A stretch of DNA of 64,000 nucleotides from Cysteiniphilum litorale. Lineage in GTDB: Bacteria; Pseudomonadota; Gammaproteobacteria; Francisellales; Francisellaceae. Shown here one piece after another: positions 28,309-37,362 of this stretch. Within the stretch, counting starts at the first letter, position 1, and the number at the start of each line of letters is the position of its first letter. The translations under genes were made by a program, and so were the position numbers. The notes beneath the pieces were generated by a model. The model was given only the letters and a program-made list of their open reading frames with translations. It had not been told where the DNA came from and made no database searches. Where the stretch lies: assembly GCF_003428165.1 (NCBI RefSeq), contig NZ_QLIQ01000001.1, forward strand, positions 124,001-188,000, in the 5' to 3' direction.

Positions 28309-28857
28309 TTAAACGGTTAGATTATATAAACCAACTTCAATATTGCCTAATACCTGTTTATATATCCAAGAAAATGGTAGTTGGTCAGGGTTGAAGTTAT
28401 AAACATGTACATCCCAGAGCTTGGTTGATGCATCGTAATCAATAACCATATTGAGATAACAAGGCGCATTGCTGCTATTGCTTAAAGTATAAAATGAGCT
28501 ATCAGACATCGTTTGAAAAGCAGGTAGTGGATATTCTGAATTATTTGTTGTTACCCAACATTGTTGAACCTCTGTTTGCGAAGGGAGGGTAACGCGTGCG
28601 CGAGAGGCAAAATAAATTGTTGTAATGCCTTTTTCATGGCGAACTCTTTCGAGTAATCCAAAATAGTTATCATTGATGTATTGATTCAACAGCAATGAGA
28701 TATAACGTGTAGAGCTATCATTTTCTTCACACGAGTGATGTGTGCAAGAAGTTAATGAGAACATTGTTATTAAAAATATAATGATAGTTGAGGGAAATAC
28801 AAACCATCTTGACGCTTTTCTAGGTACTGAAAGTTTCTTATGTAAAAGTGTCAACAT
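28309..28857 (-). CDS. Uncharacterised putative lipoprotein
   Basis: Protein of 182 residues with an unusually long N-terminal leader: a basic stretch (HKKLSVPRKASR), a hydrophobic helix (VFPSTIIIFLITMFSL) and a lipobox LTSC (Cys38). The mature part is soluble and beta-rich with short aromatic patches (QLPFSWIYKQVLGNIEVGLYN at the end). It would be attached to a membrane facing the periplasm. I do not recognise a domain. It lies alone between the palindrome and rpsA. An alternative TTG start lies 9 bases upstream. Confidence 0.6.
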   Translation of the reverse strand: MLTLLHKKLSVPRKASRWFVFPSTIIIFLITMFSLTSCTHHSCEENDSSTRYISLLLNQYINDNYFGLLERVRHEKGITTIYFASRARVTLPSQTEVQQCWVTTNNSEYPLPAFQTMSDSSFYTLSNSSNAPCYLNMVIDYDASTKLWDVHVYNFNPDQLPFSWIYKQVLGNIEVGLYNLTV

Positions 28858-28949
28858 GATTCGCAAAATAAATTAAGTCCTTTAATTTAGTCAAAATAAA
28901 ACAGATAAAGCAAGAAAGGCAACATAATTGTTGCCTTATATAATTGCTT

Positions 28950-30611
28950 TTATTTGTTCAACTTTTCTTTGATCAAGTCGCCAATGGTTGTTGGTGCCAT
29001 TTGCTCAGCTTTGTAGTTAGTTTTAGCTGTTTTTTCCATATCTTCATCCAGACCTTTGATTGAAAGGTTGATGCTGCGACGCTTAGTGTCAATATTGCTA
29101 ACGCGCGCTTCAATTTCCTGACCTACTTTAAGAACATGGCGGGCATCTTCAACGTGCTCACGTGAAATATCAGCAACACGAATGAAACCTTCTACTTCAG
29201 GTGCAAGCTCAACGTTAGCACCGTTTTGTTGAACAGCAGTAATAACACCAGTTACTTTAGCACCTTTGTCATTTGCAGAGGTGTACTGTGTAAATGGATC
29301 ATCAGAAAGCTGCTTAATGCCAAGTGCGATACGCTCACGCTCGATATCAACAGAAAGCATAACGGCTTCGATATCTTCACCTTTCTTCAATTGCTTAACA
29401 ACGTCTTCAGCTTTGTTCCAAGCAACATCAGAAATGTGTACCAGACCATCAATATTGCCATCTAAGCCAATAAAGATACCAAAGTCTGTGATAGAGCGAA
29501 TCTTACCATTAACTTTATCACCTGGCTTATGTGCATCAGCAAATGCTTGCCATGGATTGATGATACATTGCTTCATGCCAAGAGAAATACGGTGACGTGA
29601 AGCATCAACTTCTAATACCATCACTTCAACTTCTTGACCTAAAGAAACTAATTTGTGCGGATTAGCATTCTTGTTTGTCCAATCCATTTCAGATGTGTGA
29701 ACAAGACCTTCAATACCCTCTTTAAGCTTAACAAAACAACCGTAGTCAGTAATGTTAGTGATTTTGCCCATAAGTTTAGTACCAACAGCAAGCTCTTCAG
29801 CAACGCTTGCCCAAGGATCTTCACCCAATTGCTTGATACCAAGAGAGATACGACCTTTATCATTATCAAATTTGATGATTTTAATATCGATTTCATCACC
29901 AAGCGCTAGCATATCACTTGGGTGCTTGATGCGACTCCAAGACATATCAGTGATGTGTAATAAACCATCAACACCGCCAAGGTCAATAAATGCACCAAAG
30001 TCAGTGATGTTTTTAACAACACCTTTAACAACTGAACCTTCGCTTAACTTCTCGAACAATGCTTCACGATCTTCTTGTGTCTCAGCTTCGATAACCGCAC
30101 GACGAGAAACAACGATATTGTTACGCTTAGTGTCAAGTTTAACAATCTTAAGCTCGATATCTTTGTCTTCTAGGTGAGAAATATCACGTAATGGACGAAC
30201 ATCAACAAGAGATCCTGGTAAGAACGCACGTAAGCCTTTAACTTCAACTGTGTAACCGCCGCGAACGTGGTTTGTGATGCGACCCAATACAGTTTCTTGA
30301 TCATCACATGCTTTCTCAAGTGCATCCCAAACTTCGATACGCTTCGCTTTTTCACGAGATAGACGAGTTTCACCGTTGCTATTATCTAATGCATCAAGCA
30401 CAACATCTACTTGATCACCAATTTGAACTTCAATTTCGCCTTGATCATTTTTGAATTGATCAAGAGAAACGATAGATTCTGATTTTAAACCTGCGTCAAT
30501 CCAAGCAAATTCACGATCAATCGCAACAATAGTTGCTTTGATGATCTTGCCAACACGCATTTCAGTTTCTTTTAGTGAAGCTTCAAAGAGGTCTTTAAAA
30601 TTTTCAGTCAT
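28950..30611 (-). CDS. rpsA: 30S ribosomal protein S1
   Basis: Ribosomal protein that binds mRNA and helps initiation on weak ribosome sites, 553 residues (E. coli 557). Six S1 RNA-binding repeats can be followed, each with a G-x-V-x-(D/N)-I-T-D/x-F-G-(A/C/I)-F block, such as [29 protein letters not shown] and [30 protein letters not shown]. The N-terminus [11 protein letters not shown] is the ribosome-binding part. The start follows a weak GGAAC, as is common for rpsA. cmk is not adjacent upstream, where the next gene is divergent. Confidence 0.97.
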   Translation of the reverse strand: MTENFKDLFEASLKETEMRVGKIIKATIVAIDREFAWIDAGLKSESIVSLDQFKNDQGEIEVQIGDQVDVVLDALDNSNGETRLSREKAKRIEVWDALEKACDDQETVLGRITNHVRGGYTVEVKGLRAFLPGSLVDVRPLRDISHLEDKDIELKIVKLDTKRNNIVVSRRAVIEAETQEDREALFEKLSEGSVVKGVVKNITDFGAFIDLGGVDGLLHITDMSWSRIKHPSDMLALGDEIDIKIIKFDNDKGRISLGIKQLGEDPWASVAEELAVGTKLMGKITNITDYGCFVKLKEGIEGLVHTSEMDWTNKNANPHKLVSLGQEVEVMVLEVDASRHRISLGMKQCIINPWQAFADAHKPGDKVNGKIRSITDFGIFIGLDGNIDGLVHISDVAWNKAEDVVKQLKKGEDIEAVMLSVDIERERIALGIKQLSDDPFTQYTSANDKGAKVTGVITAVQQNGANVELAPEVEGFIRVADISREHVEDARHVLKVGQEIEARVSNIDTKRRSINLSIKGLDEDMEKTAKTNYKAEQMAPTTIGDLIKEKLNK

Positions 30612-30654
30612 GGTTTAGTTCCAATATATCTTAAGCCAGTGGTTAGTTATACAT

Positions 30655-30692
30655 TGAGTTTACGGCATTCACTGGAAAACTGCATAAACTCA
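30655..30692 (-). promoter_or_regulatory. Inverted repeats in the rpsA leader
   Basis: TGAGTTT (30655-30661) and AAACTCA (30686-30692) form a perfect 7-base inverted repeat within the region upstream of rpsA; CCAGTG / CACTGG (about 30636 and 30670) make an overlapping alternative stem. Autoregulation of rpsA by S1 binding to a structured leader is known in E. coli; that this is such a leader is inference. Confidence 0.4.
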
Positions 30693-30865
30693 GCCTAAAA
30701 GGTGGCAAGATTTTAAAGGATTGTCTTGATGTTTTCAATCAGTTGTTGCAGTTTTGTGCAAAAAAGTCAAAAGTTAAATGGTTTATCCGCTTTCTATTAG
30801 CTGAAATAGTCGAAGCGGTATATGCTAATGCTACACATCCTTTAAGTAAAGCTCGCTAATACAAT

Positions 30866-31789
30866 ATGAAGAGTTACCTATGTTTTGACCTAGGCGGTAC
30901 CTACACCAAATATGCACTGATTGATCTGGCGGGAAATATCGTTACAGCTGATAAATATCACACCGGAGAAATCATCGATCCTGAGGCGCTGCTTCAGCAA
31001 TTTATTGTGCGTTTTGTAGAATTAAAAAAGACATATCACATTGTGGGTGTTGGTTTTTCGTGTCATGGCATTGTAGATCCTCAAAGAGGTTGCATTGCTT
31101 TTGGTTCACCTTATGTTAAAGCGCTAGAAAATTACCCGTTAGTTGAGCGCTTTAAACAAGAAACAGGCGTTGAGCTTGTGGTGATTGAAAATGATGTTAA
31201 TGCTGCTGCCATTGGTGAAGCAGTCTATTGGCAGGAGAGTCATTATCAGAACTATCTTTTTTTAACATTGGGTACGAGTATTGGTGGTGCAATTATTATT
31301 AATGGTCAACTGTATCGTGGATTTAATAATGCAGCAGGTGAGTTTGGCTATTTGCTGACAAATGCACAGGATAATCAACAAAACAGTGGTAAAGCACAAA
31401 ATATGCTACCAGGGGCTTGGGAAAGTTATGCTTCAGCTAAAGCGTTATTAGTAAGCTATTGCGCTGCAACACAATGTAAAGAGGTAAGTATAGCGCATTT
31501 TAAAGAGCAGTTATTTAATAAAAACCCTATTGCGCTACAGGTGTTTGAAGCGTATTTGCATCAGGTTGTTGTCGGACTTATTTCATTGACGCATATCTTG
31601 GCGCCTGAGCTGATTATCATTGGTGGCGCGATCTCAGAGGAGACATTTTTTATCAAAGCATTACGACAACGTTTTCAAGAGAAAGTATTGCCTTTTTATA
31701 ACGAGGTAAAAATTATGCCAGCACATCTAGGCAATCATGCTGGCGTGCAAGGGGTTGCTGTTTTATTGAACAAAATGAAGGTGTGTTAA
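30866..31789 (+). CDS. ROK-family sugar kinase or regulator-like protein
   Basis: ROK protein of 307 residues; ATP-dependent kinase of glucose, N-acetylglucosamine, N-acetylmannosamine or similar. The phosphate loop CFDLGGTYTKYALID is at residues 5-19, the catalytic IENDVNAAAIGEA near 110 and GTSIGGAIIINGQLYRGFNNAAGEFGYL near 135-165. The usual zinc motif CxCGxxGCxE after GE(F/I)G is absent; instead the chain continues QNSGKAQNMLPGAWESYAS. There is no N-terminal HTH, so it is an enzyme rather than a repressor. The sugar cannot be told. Confidence 0.82.
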   Translation: MKSYLCFDLGGTYTKYALIDLAGNIVTADKYHTGEIIDPEALLQQFIVRFVELKKTYHIVGVGFSCHGIVDPQRGCIAFGSPYVKALENYPLVERFKQETGVELVVIENDVNAAAIGEAVYWQESHYQNYLFLTLGTSIGGAIIINGQLYRGFNNAAGEFGYLLTNAQDNQQNSGKAQNMLPGAWESYASAKALLVSYCAATQCKEVSIAHFKEQLFNKNPIALQVFEAYLHQVVVGLISLTHILAPELIIIGGAISEETFFIKALRQRFQEKVLPFYNEVKIMPAHLGNHAGVQGVAVLLNKMKVC

Positions 31790-31939
31790 CGATTATTTGC
31801 GTGAAGTGCTTGACGGATGCCGTAAGTTTGGTTATCAATAACAGCAGAAGTTAAATTACAAAAATAACTAAAAAACAAAAATTTAAAAAAAGTTAAGTTA
31901 AATAAACAGAAGTTTAAACGTCTTAAGGTGACTATCAGC

Positions 31940-31984
31940 ATGAAGCTAAAAATGAACACGATGTTTAGATGGAGGAAGGAGTAA
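31940..31984 (+). CDS. Possible 14-codon leader ORF
   Basis: An ATG after AAGGTG begins a 14-residue frame (MKLKMNTMFRWRKE) that ends 7 bases before the next ATG; its last codons make up the ribosome site GGAGGAAGGAG of the following gene. This would allow translational coupling. It may be chance. Confidence 0.25.
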   Translation: MKLKMNTMFRWRKE

Positions 31985-31991
31985 TAAAACA

Positions 31992-32318
31992 ATGGCAAAT
32001 CAATATTCTCAGAGCTTTGAAATCATTCTGTCAAAGAAGTATGGAAGACCGGCAGAAGAAGTACTAAAGGATTATTCAAACGAAGGCTTAAGTTATGAGG
32101 ACGTTGCTGGCAAGTTTGGCTTTAAAACCACGACGGTGCGGAAATGGTGTCGTAAATACAATATTGAGCTGTTGGGCCCTACGGATGGTAATGCTGCAAA
32201 GGCTTATGAGACACTTTATCAATCAAGTCTTAATGCTGTTTCTGTCAATACTTATAACGTACTGTATCGCTCTTGGTCAATTGATCATCAGTACTTTACG
32301 GTTGATAGAAAAAATTAA
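31992..32318 (+). CDS. Small helix-turn-helix protein of unknown function
   Basis: Protein of 108 residues. A likely HTH lies at about residues 22-52 (EEVLKDYSNEGLSYEDVAGKFGFKTTTVRKWCRKYNI), similar to homeodomain-like or Trp-repressor-like DNA-binding folds. The last 50 residues are polar with many Tyr and Ser. The very strong GGAGGAAGGAG ribosome site suggests it is well expressed. I do not recognise a family or a target; it is divergent in orientation from the MAPEG gene that follows. Confidence 0.6.
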   Translation: MANQYSQSFEIILSKKYGRPAEEVLKDYSNEGLSYEDVAGKFGFKTTTVRKWCRKYNIELLGPTDGNAAKAYETLYQSSLNAVSVNTYNVLYRSWSIDHQYFTVDRKN

Positions 32319-32326
32319 TTTGATGA

Positions 32327-32761
32327 TTAATGCAGCTTAATCAACTCGATCAGCAGCATTAGAATTATCGTAAACAAAAAAGCAGTTGATAATAAAAACG
32401 AGCAGAGTCTTAAGCTTAAATTATTCGTTGTTAAGTGGATAATTGAGTTAATGATCCTAAAGCTGACAAATAGCCAACCAAGGATGAGAAAATAACTGAT
32501 CTGCATAAGCTCTGGATTGAGCAAGATGATGATAAAGCAGATATAAAAAAGCACAGGCATTTGAAATAAGTTATCAAGGTGTCTTGAGGTGATTTCAAGC
32601 CAAGGATGCTCTTTCTTACAAAAATCCATCGTCCGCAAATCATTCAGTGTGATTTTTTCTTTGCGAATAGCATGAATACGACTAAATAGGGTGATAAAAA
32701 CACTAACGATGGTAAGAACCATCATCACAATAATCGGTATTGACCAAGCGGTTGTTGACAT
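32327..32761 (-). CDS. MAPEG-family membrane protein
   Basis: Four-helix membrane protein of 144 residues. The block HPWLEITSRHLDNLFQMPVLFYICFIIIL and SYFLILGWLFVSFRIINSIIHL match MAPEG (membrane-associated eicosanoid/glutathione metabolism) proteins; the bacterial members have poorly known roles, often linked to glutathione transfer. It lies at the 3' end of the min-mla-ibaG gene run with a gap of 22 bases to ibaG. Confidence 0.75.
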   Translation of the reverse strand: MSTTAWSIPIIVMMVLTIVSVFITLFSRIHAIRKEKITLNDLRTMDFCKKEHPWLEITSRHLDNLFQMPVLFYICFIIILLNPELMQISYFLILGWLFVSFRIINSIIHLTTNNLSLRLCSFLLSTAFLFTIILMLLIELIKLH

Positions 32762-32783
32762 TGTGATACTCCAATTATTAGGT

Positions 32784-33035
32784 TTACTTAGCTAATGCTT
32801 GCCATTTTTCAGGTGTGTATGTTCTCATAGCAATGGCGTGCAATTCACCTGATGCAATGTACTCATTAATTGCGGCATAAACCATCTGTTGTTGTTTGAC
32901 TTTACTTAGAACCCCGCTAAAAACATCACTGATAATCGTTGCATTAAAGTGCACGTTATCATCACTTTCAATTAGTGCAGTGGTGTTAGCCCCTAGTTTA
33001 TTCTCGATTAAGGTTTTTAACTCGACTATATTCAT
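32784..33035 (-). CDS. ibaG: BolA/IbaG-family protein
   Basis: BolA-fold protein of 83 residues with the class II KH-like arrangement; YTPEKWQALAK at the end and HFNATIISDVFSGVLSKVKQQQMVYAAI are typical of IbaG (YrbA). IbaG pairs with monothiol glutaredoxin in iron-sulfur handling and is linked to acid response. Its place directly after mlaB is the same as in E. coli. The usual conserved Cys or His that contact the cluster are represented by His72 region (ELHAIAM). Confidence 0.88.
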   Translation of the reverse strand: MNIVELKTLIENKLGANTTALIESDDNVHFNATIISDVFSGVLSKVKQQQMVYAAINEYIASGELHAIAMRTYTPEKWQALAK

Positions 33036-33055
33036 GATTTGTAGTCTCTTATTTG

Positions 33056-33361
33056 TTATTGTTTTATAAAAGGTGAAAATAGATTATCTAAACCGTGGAT
33101 GTTAATCAATGATTTAGCATTTTCTGAAACAAGACCTGTAAACTGCAGATCAATGCTATTGCTCTGACAGTGGTGGATAATATGCATAAGAAGTGCAATG
33201 CCGGCGCTATCAATCTCTTGGGTATCATTAAGATCAATTTCTAGTCTTGATATTATAGATTTCAGCGCATGATCTAGTTCTTTTTCAATGCTTGAAGCAT
33301 TGCTGAAATTAAGATCGCCTTGCAGGCTAAAACTATTTGGATTTTTTATTGATAAGCTCAT
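33056..33361 (-). CDS. mlaB: Mla lipid transport system STAS-domain protein MlaB
   Basis: Cytosolic STAS-domain subunit of the MlaFEDB complex, 101 residues. The strand SLQGDLNFSNASSIEKEL and the loop DSAGIALLMHIIHHC are the STAS hallmarks; MlaB steadies MlaF. The ATG at 33361 (MSLSIKN) is preferred over a longer frame. It overlaps mlaC by 29 bases in a different frame, showing tight coupling. Confidence 0.82.
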   Translation of the reverse strand: MSLSIKNPNSFSLQGDLNFSNASSIEKELDHALKSIISRLEIDLNDTQEIDSAGIALLMHIIHHCQSNSIDLQFTGLVSENAKSLINIHGLDNLFSPFIKQ

Positions 33362-34073
33362 TGTTTTTTTTCTCAATGGCAAGGTTAATATCTTTAAGGG
33401 TTTTATAGTCTTTAAACTGCGCTCTGAAGTTATCTAATATGCTGACACCAGCAACAGATAGATCATAAATTTTCCACTTGGCTGCAGCGTCTTTTCCTGC
33501 TTCATTTAACATTTTAATACTCAAATCAGAAGAGGATTGATTTTGCAAATTAATGATTTTGCCAGTTACAACGATTAAACGTTGTCCTTGCCATGAGTTA
33601 TTACTAAAGGGGAATATTTGAATATCATAATTACCCGCTTGAGCAATATTCTCAGCATATGAATAGGCTAACATTTGTGTGATTTCAGTGATAAACTTCT
33701 GTTGCTCGGTCTTATCAGCTGCTTGCCAACGTCCTTTGCCAACTAAAAGTTGTGCGATGATGTTTGTCGCTAAAAGTGGCATCACATGCGTGTCAATTAA
33801 CTGGATTAGTTCTTTGGGGTTTTTGCTTAATTCATTTTTTGATTTAATCAATGTTTTTTGTGTTTCAACAATAGATTTTTGCAGTAGTGCTACTGGGTCG
33901 GTATTTATTGCAGGTTTGCTAACCGCGGCAGCGGGTTTTGTGCCCGCAGAAGTTGCGGTTGTTACCGTTGTTGCAGGTTTAGCGTCAGCTGCATAGCTTA
34001 GCTGTATGCTGTTCACTGCTAAAATGGTGCTTACTACTGCTATAATTTTTTTTGTTTTATTTACTTTATTCAT
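33333..34073 (-). CDS. mlaC: Mla system periplasmic phospholipid-binding protein MlaC
   Basis: Periplasmic carrier that moves phospholipid between MlaA-OmpC in the outer membrane and MlaFEDB in the inner membrane, 246 residues. A signal peptide ends near SYAADA. Next is an Ala/Thr/Pro-rich linker of about 30 residues, then the Ttg2 domain with ELIQLIDTHVMPLLATNIIAQLLVGKGRWQAA and VYDLSVAGVS-like ending (WKIYDLSVAGVSILDNFRAQF). The Ala-rich linker is longer than in E. coli. The start shares its A with the mlaD stop (TAATG). Confidence 0.93.
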   Translation of the reverse strand: MNKVNKTKKIIAVVSTILAVNSIQLSYAADAKPATTVTTATSAGTKPAAAVSKPAINTDPVALLQKSIVETQKTLIKSKNELSKNPKELIQLIDTHVMPLLATNIIAQLLVGKGRWQAADKTEQQKFITEITQMLAYSYAENIAQAGNYDIQIFPFSNNSWQGQRLIVVTGKIINLQNQSSSDLSIKMLNEAGKDAAAKWKIYDLSVAGVSILDNFRAQFKDYKTLKDINLAIEKKNNELINKKSK

Positions 34074-34570
34074 TATTTCTTATCTCCAGAACCTGATACA
34101 AAGGTATTGATCAGTGAGTTTAGGTTAATGGCTGAAGAGGTATTTGACAACTCTATGGTGCTACCATTTTCTAAGTATTTACTGTTATATAATCCGGGAA
34201 TATCCATATCTGATGGGTGAAGGGCAATAAAACTATCACCTAAAATACCACTTGTATCAATGGCGGCGCCATAGCTGCTTGGAATATTGCTGTAGCGTTT
34301 ATTGATGTTTAAAGTCACATCAGCAATAAAGCCATTATAATTTGGTGTTAAGGTGATGTTGTCAACTTTACCGATTTCAACACCGGCAATACGTACTGCG
34401 GCCCCTGGGCGTAAACTGCCGATGTTTTGAAACTGTGCTTTGACTTGATAAGAGCTATTATCAAAGCCAGAAAGTGATAGTCCACTCACTTTTAATGCCA
34501 TAAAGATAAGTGCAACAATGCCAAGAAGGACAAAAACACCTACTAATAGCTCATAAGATTTTTTATACAT
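34073..34570 (-). CDS. mlaD: Mla system MCE-domain protein MlaD
   Basis: Inner-membrane anchored hexameric MCE protein of 165 residues. One TM helix (residues about 7-27) is followed by the MCE domain, AQFQNIGSLRPGAAVRIAGVEIGKVDNITL. It has the short C-terminal part that forms the central hydrophobic channel. Four bases separate it from mlaE, and it shares a base with mlaC. Confidence 0.94.
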   Translation of the reverse strand: MYKKSYELLVGVFVLLGIVALIFMALKVSGLSLSGFDNSSYQVKAQFQNIGSLRPGAAVRIAGVEIGKVDNITLTPNYNGFIADVTLNINKRYSNIPSSYGAAIDTSGILGDSFIALHPSDMDIPGLYNSKYLENGSTIELSNTSSAINLNSLINTFVSGSGDKK

Positions 34571-34574
34571 TTTT

Positions 34575-35345
34575 TTAAACTCCTTTGAACATTAAGGCGG
34601 TCATTAGAAAGTCTAGACCTAAAATTGCTAAAGAGGAATAGACAACGGTCTTTGTTGTGGCTTGGGCAATGCCTGCGGAATTAGCGCGACAATTATAGCC
34701 TTGATAAAGCGAGACAATCGCCACGGCAATGCCAAATACCAAGCTTTTTAAAATACCGTTCATTACATCATCATAAAATAATACTGAAGCTTGCATGTTA
34801 CCCCAGAATGTGCCGCTAAAAAGCCCCAACAGTTTGACGCCAATAAGGTACCCACCCCAAATCGAGATGGTTGAGAAAAACAAATTTAAAATAGGCACGC
34901 TTAAAACACATGCCCAGAATCTAGGTGCTAAGATAAAACGCACGGGGTCTACACCCATCATATTAAGGCTGGCAAGTTGCTCGGTGGCTTTCATTAATCC
35001 CACTTCAGAGGTCAGTGCGCTGCCTGCGCGCCCAGCAAATAATAAAGTAGTGACCACGGGTCCTAGCTCACGAATAATGCTTAAGGCAACCATTGGACCT
35101 AACGCCGATTCAGCGCTGAATTTAGCAAGTGTATAAAAGCCTTGTAGTGCTAAGACAAAACCAATGAATAAACCTGAAACCAGAATGATCAAAACCGAGT
35201 TGATGCCAACATGGTAGGTTTGCGTAATAATGCTACGTGGATTGCAACGCCCAAATGTCATCTCAAGTGCTAGTAATATTGACTCACCGAGATTAGTTAT
35301 TGTATTTAAGGTATTGCGACCAAGCACTTGGATTATTTTTAGCAT
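34575..35345 (-). CDS. mlaE: Mla system ABC permease MlaE
   Basis: Inner-membrane permease of the phospholipid transporter, 256 residues with five to six helices. The family blocks QTYHVGINSVLIILVSGLFIGFVLALQGFYTL, REL-GPVVTTLLFAGRAGSALTSEVG and ATTKTVVYSSLAILGLDFLMTALMF are clear. It works with the MlaF ATPase; fifteen bases separate the two genes. Confidence 0.95.
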   Translation of the reverse strand: MLKIIQVLGRNTLNTITNLGESILLALEMTFGRCNPRSIITQTYHVGINSVLIILVSGLFIGFVLALQGFYTLAKFSAESALGPMVALSIIRELGPVVTTLLFAGRAGSALTSEVGLMKATEQLASLNMMGVDPVRFILAPRFWACVLSVPILNLFFSTISIWGGYLIGVKLLGLFSGTFWGNMQASVLFYDDVMNGILKSLVFGIAVAIVSLYQGYNCRANSAGIAQATTKTVVYSSLAILGLDFLMTALMFKGV

Positions 35346-35360
35346 GAATCACTTCCTCAT

Positions 35361-36158
35361 TTATTGCAATGTGCTTAAGAAGTTAGGCGCAGGATAGTCA
35401 AATGCCACCGGACCGTCTGCGCTACCGGATAGAAACTGTGAGACAAAAGGATCTTTACTGTTTTTGATAAATTCAGGTGACCCCTCAAGCATCACTTGTT
35501 GATTGGCAATGATAATGACATGATCAGCAATGCTCATCACCTCATCAATATCATGTGAGACAATCACGGATGTCATATGCAGTGCATCATTAAGCTCTTT
35601 TATTAAGGTTAAAATCACCTTTAAAGAAATAGGATCCTGACCGGTAAATGGCTCATCATAAAGCATAAGATCTGGATCTAATGCAATGGCGCGCGCAAGC
35701 GCCACGCGTCGAGCCATACCACCTGATAGCTCACTAGGCATCATATCGGCTGTGCCACGTAGTCCAACAGATTGTAGTTTCATTAATACTAAGTTATGAA
35801 TGAGGTATTCACTTAGGTTGCTGTTTTGACGCAAAGGGAAGGCAACATTATCAAATACCGATAATTGTGTGAAAAGAGCGCCTGATTGAAATAAAACGCC
35901 CATTTTCTTACGTAAAGCCAGTAATGCTTTTTTATCTAATGAATCAAGTTCATGATCAAGTACACGAATATCACCGCTTTGAGCTTTTATCAGGCGACCA
36001 ATCAGGTGCAAAAGGGTGGTTTTACCAGTGCCTGATGGACCCAATATTGCAGTGATTTTACCCTTGGGGATATTGCATGTTAGGTTTTTATAAATGCATT
36101 TTTCACCACGGAAAAAGGCAACTCTATCAAAGCTTACAGCAAGGTGATCGTGAGACAT
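35361..36158 (-). CDS. mlaF: Mla system ABC ATPase MlaF
   Basis: ATPase of the phospholipid transporter, 265 residues. Walker A GPSGTGKTT is at 40-48, the signature LSGGMARRVALARAIALDPDLMLYDEP combines the C-loop and Walker B, and SHDIDEV is the H-loop. The start overlaps the minE stop by one base (TAATG), directly joining the min and mla gene sets. Confidence 0.95.
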   Translation of the reverse strand: MSHDHLAVSFDRVAFFRGEKCIYKNLTCNIPKGKITAILGPSGTGKTTLLHLIGRLIKAQSGDIRVLDHELDSLDKKALLALRKKMGVLFQSGALFTQLSVFDNVAFPLRQNSNLSEYLIHNLVLMKLQSVGLRGTADMMPSELSGGMARRVALARAIALDPDLMLYDEPFTGQDPISLKVILTLIKELNDALHMTSVIVSHDIDEVMSIADHVIIIANQQVMLEGSPEFIKNSKDPFVSQFLSGSADGPVAFDYPAPNFLSTLQ

Positions 36159-36457
36159 TAGGCGTTTAATGCTTGTTTAGGTTGGTTTGACTCTTCAGGG
36201 ATAGTAACATTAAGCTCAAGGACAGATCTATCTCCTTGGCTATCGATGTCAATTTTTATGTCATTATGTCCAATATTGACGTATTTTTTGACAACCTCAA
36301 GAATGTCATCTTGCAGTTTATTGATGAAATCTGGTTTTTTAATACCAGAGTGAGCTTCATTTCGCTGGTGTGATACGATGATCTGTAAACGCTCTTTAGC
36401 GATATGCGCGCTATTTTTTACTTCAGGTTTACTTTTAAAAAAATTAAACAATCCCAT
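36158..36457 (-). CDS. minE: Cell division topological specificity factor MinE
   Basis: Regulator that drives MinD oscillation and confines septum formation to mid-cell, 99 residues. The membrane-targeting start MGLFNFFKSK and the MinD-binding helix AKERLQIIVSHQRNE are plain. The start at 36457 is preferred over an upstream one because GGAGGAAAG lies 5 bases before it and matches the family N-terminus. It is directly after minD. Confidence 0.95.
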   Translation of the reverse strand: MGLFNFFKSKPEVKNSAHIAKERLQIIVSHQRNEAHSGIKKPDFINKLQDDILEVVKKYVNIGHNDIKIDIDSQGDRSVLELNVTIPEESNQPKQALNA

Positions 36458-36458
36458 G

Positions 36459-37334
36459 TTACTTTCCTCCAAATAGACGCTTTAAAAGCCCTGGCTTTTC
36501 TGCAGTGATAAAGCGCAGTGGTTTATCATGACCTAAGAAGCGCTCAACAGCATCAATATAAGCTTGACCGGCTTCGCTGTCTTGATAAGCGGTTACCGGC
36601 ACACCTGAATTTGATGCTTGTAATACCATTTTTGATTCTGGAATAACACCTAATAGCGGGATAGATAACACATCTTTGACATCATCAAGTGATAGCATTT
36701 CACCTTGCATAACACGTGTCGGATCATAGCGTGTAATCAAAAGCTTAGCATCAACGGCTTCACCATTTTCTTTGGCTTTACGTGTTTTACTGGATAGCAC
36801 ACCAATGATACGATCTGAATCGCGCACAGAGGAAACCTCAGGATTGGTAACCACAATCGCTTTATCGGCATGGAGCATTGCCATTAATGCGCCTTTTTCA
36901 ATACCTGCAGGCGAGTCGCAAATAATATAATCAAAATTTGCTTTAAGCTCCTTCATAATATCTTCTAAGCCAGCTTCGGTTAATGCATCTTTGTCGCGCG
37001 TTTGTGACGCAGGTAGAATGTAAAGATTTTCAGAGCGTTTATCTTTAATCAATGTTTGATTGATGTTTGCTTCTTTATTGATAAGACTGATTAAGTCATA
37101 GACAACGCGGCGTTCGCAGCCCATGACAAGGTCAAGATTTCTAAGACCGACATCAAAATCAATAACAACGGTTTTAAAGCCCTTCATGGCTAATGCTAAT
37201 GATATCGCGGCACTTGTTGTGGTTTTGCCAACACCACCTTTACCTGAGGTGATGACCACGGTTGTGGCGCGCGGTTTGGCATTTTTTTTGGTTTGTTTGG
37301 AATCTGTGCTCACAGTATTTAATCCTTGATTCAA
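36459..37334 (-). CDS. minD: Septum site-determining ATPase MinD
   Basis: Membrane-associated ParA-like ATPase that recruits MinC and oscillates with MinE, 291 residues. The deviant Walker A GKGGVGKTT is at 31-39; VIDFDVGLRNLDLVMGCE and the C-terminal membrane helix GLLKRLFGG are clear. It carries about 20 extra N-terminal residues (MNQGLNTVSTDSKQTKKNAK) compared with E. coli MinD, unless translation begins further in, but no internal Met is available before the P-loop. Confidence 0.95.
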   Translation of the reverse strand: MNQGLNTVSTDSKQTKKNAKPRATTVVITSGKGGVGKTTTSAAISLALAMKGFKTVVIDFDVGLRNLDLVMGCERRVVYDLISLINKEANINQTLIKDKRSENLYILPASQTRDKDALTEAGLEDIMKELKANFDYIICDSPAGIEKGALMAMLHADKAIVVTNPEVSSVRDSDRIIGVLSSKTRKAKENGEAVDAKLLITRYDPTRVMQGEMLSLDDVKDVLSIPLLGVIPESKMVLQASNSGVPVTAYQDSEAGQAYIDAVERFLGHDKPLRFITAEKPGLLKRLFGGK

Positions 37335-37362
37335 TTGTTATTTTCTTAAAAAGGGGGGGAGC

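Noticed and set aside
29226..30177. Several open frames opposite rpsA
   Set aside because: They are antisense shadows created by the codon bias of rpsA.
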